From the NCBI RefSeq assembly GCF_001278055.1, contig NZ_CP010802.1:1837504-1901503 (forward strand): a stretch of 64,000 nucleotides of DNA. Direction: 5' to 3'. This document shows positions 59,608-64,000 of the stretch, piece after piece. The position numbers were made by a program, and so were the translations under genes. Under the pieces are notes generated by a model, which did no database searches, was not told the origin of the DNA, and saw nothing but the letters and a program-made list of their open reading frames with translations. The stretch is from Desulfuromonas soudanensis (GTDB taxonomy: Bacteria; Desulfobacterota; Desulfuromonadia; Desulfuromonadales; WTL). How positions within the stretch are numbered: the first letter of the stretch is position 1; each line of letters starts with the position of its first letter.

Positions 59608-62306
59608 AGACACCCAGCCAGGTCAGGACCGAATCGTTTTTTTCGCCGGAACTCCTCACCGATCCGGCCATTCCCTACCCGGAGCGCCGACAGCTCCTCC
59701 TCGAGGCCTGCCGGACCTTTCTCAACCATCACCAGCAGTTGATTCGGGACGAACACCGGGCGGGGGCCAGCGGTCGACAGACCGTCGGCAGCCTGACCTC
59801 TCTGACCGACACCCTGATCCGCAACCTCTATCGAAGCGTCTCCGCCGACATCTCCGAAAAGGATTTCGGTTCCTGCGCCCTCATCGCCATCGGCGGCTAC
59901 GGCCGCGGCGAGCTCAATCCCCGCTCCGATGTCGACATCATGTTCTACTACAGCGGCAAGGACCGCACCTTCGCCGAGCAGGTTTCCGAGCGGATCCTCT
60001 ACCTGCTCTGGGACCTCGGGCTCGACGTCGGCTACAGCGTGAGAACCGAGCGGGACTGCCTGGAGATGGCCGAAAAGGACATCACCGCCCGCACCGCCCT
60101 TCTCGACTCGCGATTTCTGGTGGGGGACGAAGGACTCTTTCGGGAATACGACCGCAGCGTTTTCGAGCCCGTCCTGGCACGCAACAGCCAGAATTTTCTT
60201 CGGCAGAAGCTCGAGGAGAGTGAACGGCGACTGCGCAAATACGGTTCGTCGGTCTTCCTCATCGAACCGAACATCAAGGAAGGGGAGGGGGGCCTGCGCG
60301 ACCTGCACACCGCCCTGTGGCTGGCCCAGGTCAAGTTCAAGGCCCGCTCCCTGAGGGAATTGATCATCAAGGGGGTCGTCACCGAGCAGGAGGGGAAGGA
60401 ATTTGAGGATGCCCTCGAATACCTGTGGCGCATCCGCAACGAACTCCACTATCTCTCTTCGCGCAAGACCGATCAGCTGAATTTCGACCAGCAGGAGTCG
60501 ATCGCCCGTTTCCTGGGCTATCAGGACAACAAGAAGGCTCTGGCCGTGGAGCAGTTCATGCAGAACTACTACGCCCACGCCACCTTCGTCGAACACATCT
60601 CCTCCTTGCTGGTCACCAAGGCGACCATACAGGATGAACCCAACTCGCGTATTCTCGGATATCTGACCAGGCGCACCGTCGACACCGGGTTCTACATTCT
60701 GCGGGGAGAACTGCGCGTCAGTCAGGCCGATCTTTTTGAACGGGATCCGGCAAAAATGATGAAGGCCTTTCTCCTTTCCCAGCGCCACGGCGTTCCCATG
60801 AGTGTCCCGCTCAAGGGGATGATCCGGGACAACCTGCACCGGATCAACGACCGGGTCCGCCGCAGCCGGGAGATGACCGAGGGTTTTCTTGAAATCCTGC
60901 GCAACTACAAGGGGGTGATGGAGGTCCTGCGGGACATGCACCACCTGCAGTTCATGAACCACTTCATCCCCGAATTCGGTCACATTTATTGCAAGGTGCA
61001 GCACGACGCCTACCATATCTACACCGTCGACGTCCATTCCCTCTTCGCCGCCGAGGAAATTGTCAAGCTGTGGCGCGGCGATTACCGGGAAAAGAAACCG
61101 CTGCTCACCCAGGTCGCCAACGACATCGAAAAACGCGACCTGATGCTTCTGGCTGTGCTGCTGCACGATATCGGCAAGGGGGAGGGGAAGGATCACTGCA
61201 ACAAGGGGGCGGATCTGGTGCCGACCATCGCCCGCCGCCTCGGCCTTAACAAGGAGGACAGCCAGCGCCTGGAGTTTCTGGTGCGCAACCATCTGGTGAT
61301 GGCCCACATCTCCCAGCGCCGCGACCTTCACGACGACAAGCTGATCCTGCAGTTCGCCCGGAACATGGGGATGAGCGAAAACATCAAGATGCTCTACCTG
61401 CTGACCTTTGCCGATATCAAGGCGGTGGGGCCGGATGTCTGGTCCGAGTGGAAGGGGCTCCTACTCCAGGAACTCTACGAAAAGGCCTACGCCATCCTCG
61501 AACGGGGGAACTTTCAGCTCGAGGTGCGTTCGGAAAAGGTGCGCAACCGCAAGCGCAAGGTCGTTTCCCTCATTGAAGAGGAATTCGGTGCCAAGACCGT
61601 CAAGGACGTCATCAAGGTCATGAGCACCCGCTACATCCTCTCCCACCGCTCGGCGGAAATCGCCGAGCACGTCCGCTTGCTGCTGAGCCGCCGCAACCGG
61701 ACCCTGGCGATGAAGGTGGAGCATGAGCCGGCCGGGGAGTTCACCCAGTTGACGATTTCGACCCTCGACGTCCCCGGGCTCTTCTCCATGATCACCGGGG
61801 TGATGGCCGCCAGCGGCATCAACATCCTCGGCGCCCAGATCTACACCCAGAGCAGCGGCGTGGCCATCGACATCCTCCACGTCCGCAGCCAGAGCGGAGA
61901 GATCATTGCCGACGAGAGCAAATGGCGGAAAGTCGAGGAGACCCTGACCGCCGTCATCGAAGGGCGGCTGCGGATCGACGAGCTGGTGAAGGCCCGGCAG
62001 CGTCCGAGCTTCCTCGTCGATCGTCCCCGTCCCCGTTTCCCCAACCGGGTGGAGATCGACAACGAGATTTCCGAGGAGTACACGGTCATCGACATCTACG
62101 CCCACGACAAGGTCGGACTCCTCTATAACATCACCGACACTCTGCGGGGCCTCGGGTTGTATATCGGAGTTTCGAAGATTTCCACCAAGGTCGATCAGGT
62201 TACGGACACCTTCTACATCCAGGATATCTTCGGCCAGAAGGTCACCCTTCCGGAGAAGGTCGAAGAACTGCGTTCCCGGCTCCTGGCATCCCTCGATGCC
62301 GATTGA
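59604..62306 (+). CDS. glnD: [protein-PII] uridylyltransferase / uridylyl-removing enzyme
   Basis: The nitrogen sensor that uridylylates PII proteins when glutamine is low and removes the group when it is high. It has 900 residues. Domains are the nucleotidyltransferase (GGYGRGELNPRSDVDIMF at about 97-114), a GlnD PII-UTase region, an HD uridylyl-removing domain (LLHDIGKGEGKDH near 520) and two C-terminal ACT domains (about 706 and 815) that sense glutamine. The start is ATG 59604, overlapping the amidase stop. No glnB or amtB is in the window. Confidence 0.95.
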   Translation: MKTPSQVRTESFFSPELLTDPAIPYPERRQLLLEACRTFLNHHQQLIRDEHRAGASGRQTVGSLTSLTDTLIRNLYRSVSADISEKDFGSCALIAIGGYGRGELNPRSDVDIMFYYSGKDRTFAEQVSERILYLLWDLGLDVGYSVRTERDCLEMAEKDITARTALLDSRFLVGDEGLFREYDRSVFEPVLARNSQNFLRQKLEESERRLRKYGSSVFLIEPNIKEGEGGLRDLHTALWLAQVKFKARSLRELIIKGVVTEQEGKEFEDALEYLWRIRNELHYLSSRKTDQLNFDQQESIARFLGYQDNKKALAVEQFMQNYYAHATFVEHISSLLVTKATIQDEPNSRILGYLTRRTVDTGFYILRGELRVSQADLFERDPAKMMKAFLLSQRHGVPMSVPLKGMIRDNLHRINDRVRRSREMTEGFLEILRNYKGVMEVLRDMHHLQFMNHFIPEFGHIYCKVQHDAYHIYTVDVHSLFAAEEIVKLWRGDYREKKPLLTQVANDIEKRDLMLLAVLLHDIGKGEGKDHCNKGADLVPTIARRLGLNKEDSQRLEFLVRNHLVMAHISQRRDLHDDKLILQFARNMGMSENIKMLYLLTFADIKAVGPDVWSEWKGLLLQELYEKAYAILERGNFQLEVRSEKVRNRKRKVVSLIEEEFGAKTVKDVIKVMSTRYILSHRSAEIAEHVRLLLSRRNRTLAMKVEHEPAGEFTQLTISTLDVPGLFSMITGVMAASGINILGAQIYTQSSGVAIDILHVRSQSGEIIADESKWRKVEETLTAVIEGRLRIDELVKARQRPSFLVDRPRPRFPNRVEIDNEISEEYTVIDIYAHDKVGLLYNITDTLRGLGLYIGVSKISTKVDQVTDTFYIQDIFGQKVTLPEKVEELRSRLLASLDAD

Positions 62307-62328
62307 TCCCTCGAAAGAAAAACAGCCG

Positions 62329-63216
62329 ATGAACCATCAACTCGACATCTTTCTTAATTACCTGCAGGTCGAGCGGGGCCTCTCCAAAAACACGCTCGAC
62401 GCCTACGGTCGCGACCTGGCCCGCTATCTCGATTTTCTCGAGGGGGCCGGGATTTCCGTCCCCGGCGAGATCTCTCCGCCGGTGATCCTGCATTTTCTCG
62501 CCCACCTCAAGGAGTTCGGCCTGTCGGCCCGCAGCCGTGCCCGCGCCCTGGTCTCCCTTCGCATGTTCCACAAGTTTCTTCTGGCCGAGGGAATGGTCGA
62601 CACCAACCCGACCACCCGGGTCGAGGCGCCGCGAACCCTGACCTCCCTCCCCCATACCCTCTCCCCCTCCGAGGTCGAGCGCCTGCTGGCGGCGCCTCGG
62701 GGGATCGTCCCCCTTGATCTGCGCGATCGGGCGATGCTCGAGGTCCTCTATGCCACCGGGCTGCGGGTCTCGGAACTGATCGCCCTCAGATACGGCGATC
62801 TGCAGCTCGATGTCGGTTATCTCACCACCGTCGGCAAGCGTTCCAAGGAGCGGATTGTTCCCCTGGGGGAGACGGCAATGATCGAGCTGCGCCGCTATCT
62901 CAGCCTCGGGCGTCCGTTATTGGCCAAGGAGGGCAGTGGGACCACCCTTTTTCTTAACCGCCGGGGGAAGGGGTTGACACGCCAGGGGTTCTGGAAGATT
63001 ATAAAGCGCCGTGCCCTGGAGGCGGGGATTCTCAAGAACATCATGCCCCATACCCTGCGGCATTCTTTTGCGACCCATCTGCTGGAAAACGGCGCCGACC
63101 TCCGGGCGGTGCAGACCATGCTCGGACACGCGGATATTTCCACCACCCAGATCTATACCCACGTGACCCGCGAACGCCTGCGGAAAGTCCATGAACAGTT
63201 TCATCCCCGCGGTTAA
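62329..63216 (+). CDS. xerD: site-specific tyrosine recombinase XerD
   Basis: Resolves chromosome dimers at dif with a XerC partner. It has 295 residues from ATG 62329; ATG 62296 is a longer alternative overlapping glnD. It has an N-terminal SAM-like core-binding domain (LDIFLNYLQVERGLSKNTLDAYGRDL) and a catalytic domain with Arg in ATGLRVSEL, Lys in GKRSKERIVPLG, His241/Arg244 in HTLRHSFATHLL and the nucleophile Tyr276 in TTQIYTHV. The full housekeeping Xer length and the conserved neighbours argue against a phage integrase. XerC versus XerD cannot be fixed from one gene alone, though the N terminus is XerD-like. Confidence 0.93.
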   Translation: MNHQLDIFLNYLQVERGLSKNTLDAYGRDLARYLDFLEGAGISVPGEISPPVILHFLAHLKEFGLSARSRARALVSLRMFHKFLLAEGMVDTNPTTRVEAPRTLTSLPHTLSPSEVERLLAAPRGIVPLDLRDRAMLEVLYATGLRVSELIALRYGDLQLDVGYLTTVGKRSKERIVPLGETAMIELRRYLSLGRPLLAKEGSGTTLFLNRRGKGLTRQGFWKIIKRRALEAGILKNIMPHTLRHSFATHLLENGADLRAVQTMLGHADISTTQIYTHVTRERLRKVHEQFHPRG

Positions 63217-63319
63217 TGGGGATTCTTTCCTGTCCCGTTTCCTGATGTCATGAACCGGCAGGGGCCGCCCCTTGGAGGCGCGCCTCTTCCCTGACCCTGA
63301 ATTCTTCGATGAGGAACCG

Positions 63320-64000
63320 ATGAAGTATATTGTTTTGCTCGGTGACGGCATGGCCGACGAGCCTGTGGCCGAACTCGACTCAAGGACCCCTCTCCAGGCG
63401 GCGCACACGCCGCGCATGGACGCTCTGGCCGGGGTGGCCGAGCTCGGACTGGTGGAAACGATCCCTGCCGGAATGCATCCGGGGAGCGACGTCGCTAACC
63501 TTTCGGTCTTCGGTTACGATCCTGCCACCTGCTACAGCGGCCGCTCCCCCCTCGAGGCGGCAAGCATGGGGGTCGAACTCGCCCCGGAAGACGTCGCCTT
63601 TCGCCTCAATCTGGTTCATCTGCAGGCTCATTACGGCAAACTCTATATGGCGGACTTTTCCGCCGGTCACATCTCCACCGACGAAGCCCGGGAGTTGATC
63701 GAGACCCTGCAGGCGGAGCTCGGCGACGAGGAATTCCGTTTCACCACCGGGGTTTCCTACCGCCACCTCCTGGTCTGGAAGGGGGGGAAGGACCAGCTCA
63801 GCTTCACCCCTCCCCACGACATCACTCACCAGGGGATTGAAGAGCATCTTCCTAAGGGAGAAGGCGCCGATCGACTCATGGCGCTGATGAACGCCTCGCA
63901 GCTGATTCTCCATAACCATCCGGTGAACGAGCGCCGGGTCCGGCTCGGACTGACCTCGGCCAACTCTATCTGGCTCTGGGGGCATGGACGCGCACCGAAG
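63320..64000 (+). CDS. apgM: cofactor-independent phosphoglycerate mutase (ApgM-type), 3' partial
   Basis: Interconverts 3- and 2-phosphoglycerate without 2,3-bisphosphoglycerate; an archaeal-type member of the alkaline phosphatase superfamily. The 227 residues present start MKYIVLLGDGMADEPVAELDS at ATG 63320, after GAGGAACC, with the metal-binding Asp of GDGMAD, then LDSRTPLQAAHTPRMDAL and the catalytic-serine loop GSDVANLSVFGYDP. The gene runs off the right border without a stop, so the C-terminal metal site is unseen. These bacteria often annotate it as a homoserine-kinase-related mutase. Confidence 0.93.
   Translation, partial: MKYIVLLGDGMADEPVAELDSRTPLQAAHTPRMDALAGVAELGLVETIPAGMHPGSDVANLSVFGYDPATCYSGRSPLEAASMGVELAPEDVAFRLNLVHLQAHYGKLYMADFSAGHISTDEARELIETLQAELGDEEFRFTTGVSYRHLLVWKGGKDQLSFTPPHDITHQGIEEHLPKGEGADRLMALMNASQLILHNHPVNERRVRLGLTSANSIWLWGHGRAPK

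Noticed and set aside
62329-63216. Integrase of a mobile element
   Set aside because: Length, motif set and neighbours (glnD, phosphoglycerate mutase) are those of housekeeping Xer; no attachment repeats or cargo seen.
1-64000. tRNA, rRNA, tmRNA or CRISPR array
   Set aside because: No T-loop-type GGTTCRANYCC with a matching acceptor stem, no rRNA-like tracts and no regularly spaced repeats were seen by eye; a covariance-model scan would be decisive.

Overview
The window is GC-rich (roughly 60%) bacterial chromosome with a normal housekeeping layout and almost no accessory DNA. Gene content and order point to a strictly anaerobic delta-type proteobacterium of the Desulfuromonadales/Geobacterales group. 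The clues are a class I hybrid-cluster protein, PyrK next to the B-type PyrD, a PxxKW cysteine-rich protein, a DHH-CBS-poly(A)-polymerase fusion, a UGA-encoded selenoprotein and rubrerythrin-like ferritins. The lineage is an inference from gene content. I see no rRNA, tRNA, CRISPR array, prophage or intact insertion sequence.

Layout. 1-4735 (+): the edge of a surface-polysaccharide locus, with a UDP-sugar dehydrogenase (cut by the left border) and the dTDP-rhamnose genes rfbB-rfbD-rfbA-rfbC. 4790-9428 (+): yicC, gmk, rpoZ, a bifunctional RelA/SpoT enzyme and ridA, with a possible terminator between rpoZ and spoT. 9533-13454 (-): rpmB, a flavoprotein-like unknown, a DUF523 protein, and purN and purM. 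13756-23372 (+): rimI, pyrK-pyrD, a fused DHH/CBS/tRNA-nucleotidyltransferase, a site-2 protease with scpA-scpB and rluB, then pgi. 23634-26973 (+): an acidic TPR protein and an ExeA-like ATPase. 27088-30078 (+): mutL-miaA-hfq. 30227-35721 (+): pgsA, an AI-2E permease, a DUF512 radical-SAM protein, a LUD protein, a TPR protein and an lrgA-lrgB pair.

35944-38887: a PxxKW protein (-), then a CxxCxxCC-type protein, a LysE exporter and a phosphohexomutase (+). 38982-43282 (-): an FmdB zinc ribbon, then a two-gene trehalose operon encoding a HAD/beta-PGM-trehalose-phosphatase fusion and a GH65 phosphorylase. 43641-50229: ppsA, a small ABM monooxygenase-like protein (-), a small unknown, a peroxiredoxin-like selenoprotein, hcp (-) and an EVE-domain protein. 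50385-55090: an AsmA-type protein, a ferritin-like protein, and on the minus strand a small membrane protein, a CDF metal exporter and an unknown. 55273-64000 (+): mutS, a cell-wall amidase, glnD, xerD and the start of a cofactor-independent phosphoglycerate mutase.

The two most distinctive items are the selenoprotein at 47001-47657 and the trehalose operon at 39303-43282. In the first, an in-frame UGA sits exactly at the first cysteine of a CxxC motif and is followed by a SECIS-like hairpin. The second looks like a two-gene version of the mycobacterial three-domain protein OtsB1 (Rv2006). Several intergenic regions also carry large imperfect inverted repeats that look like degenerate non-autonomous elements.
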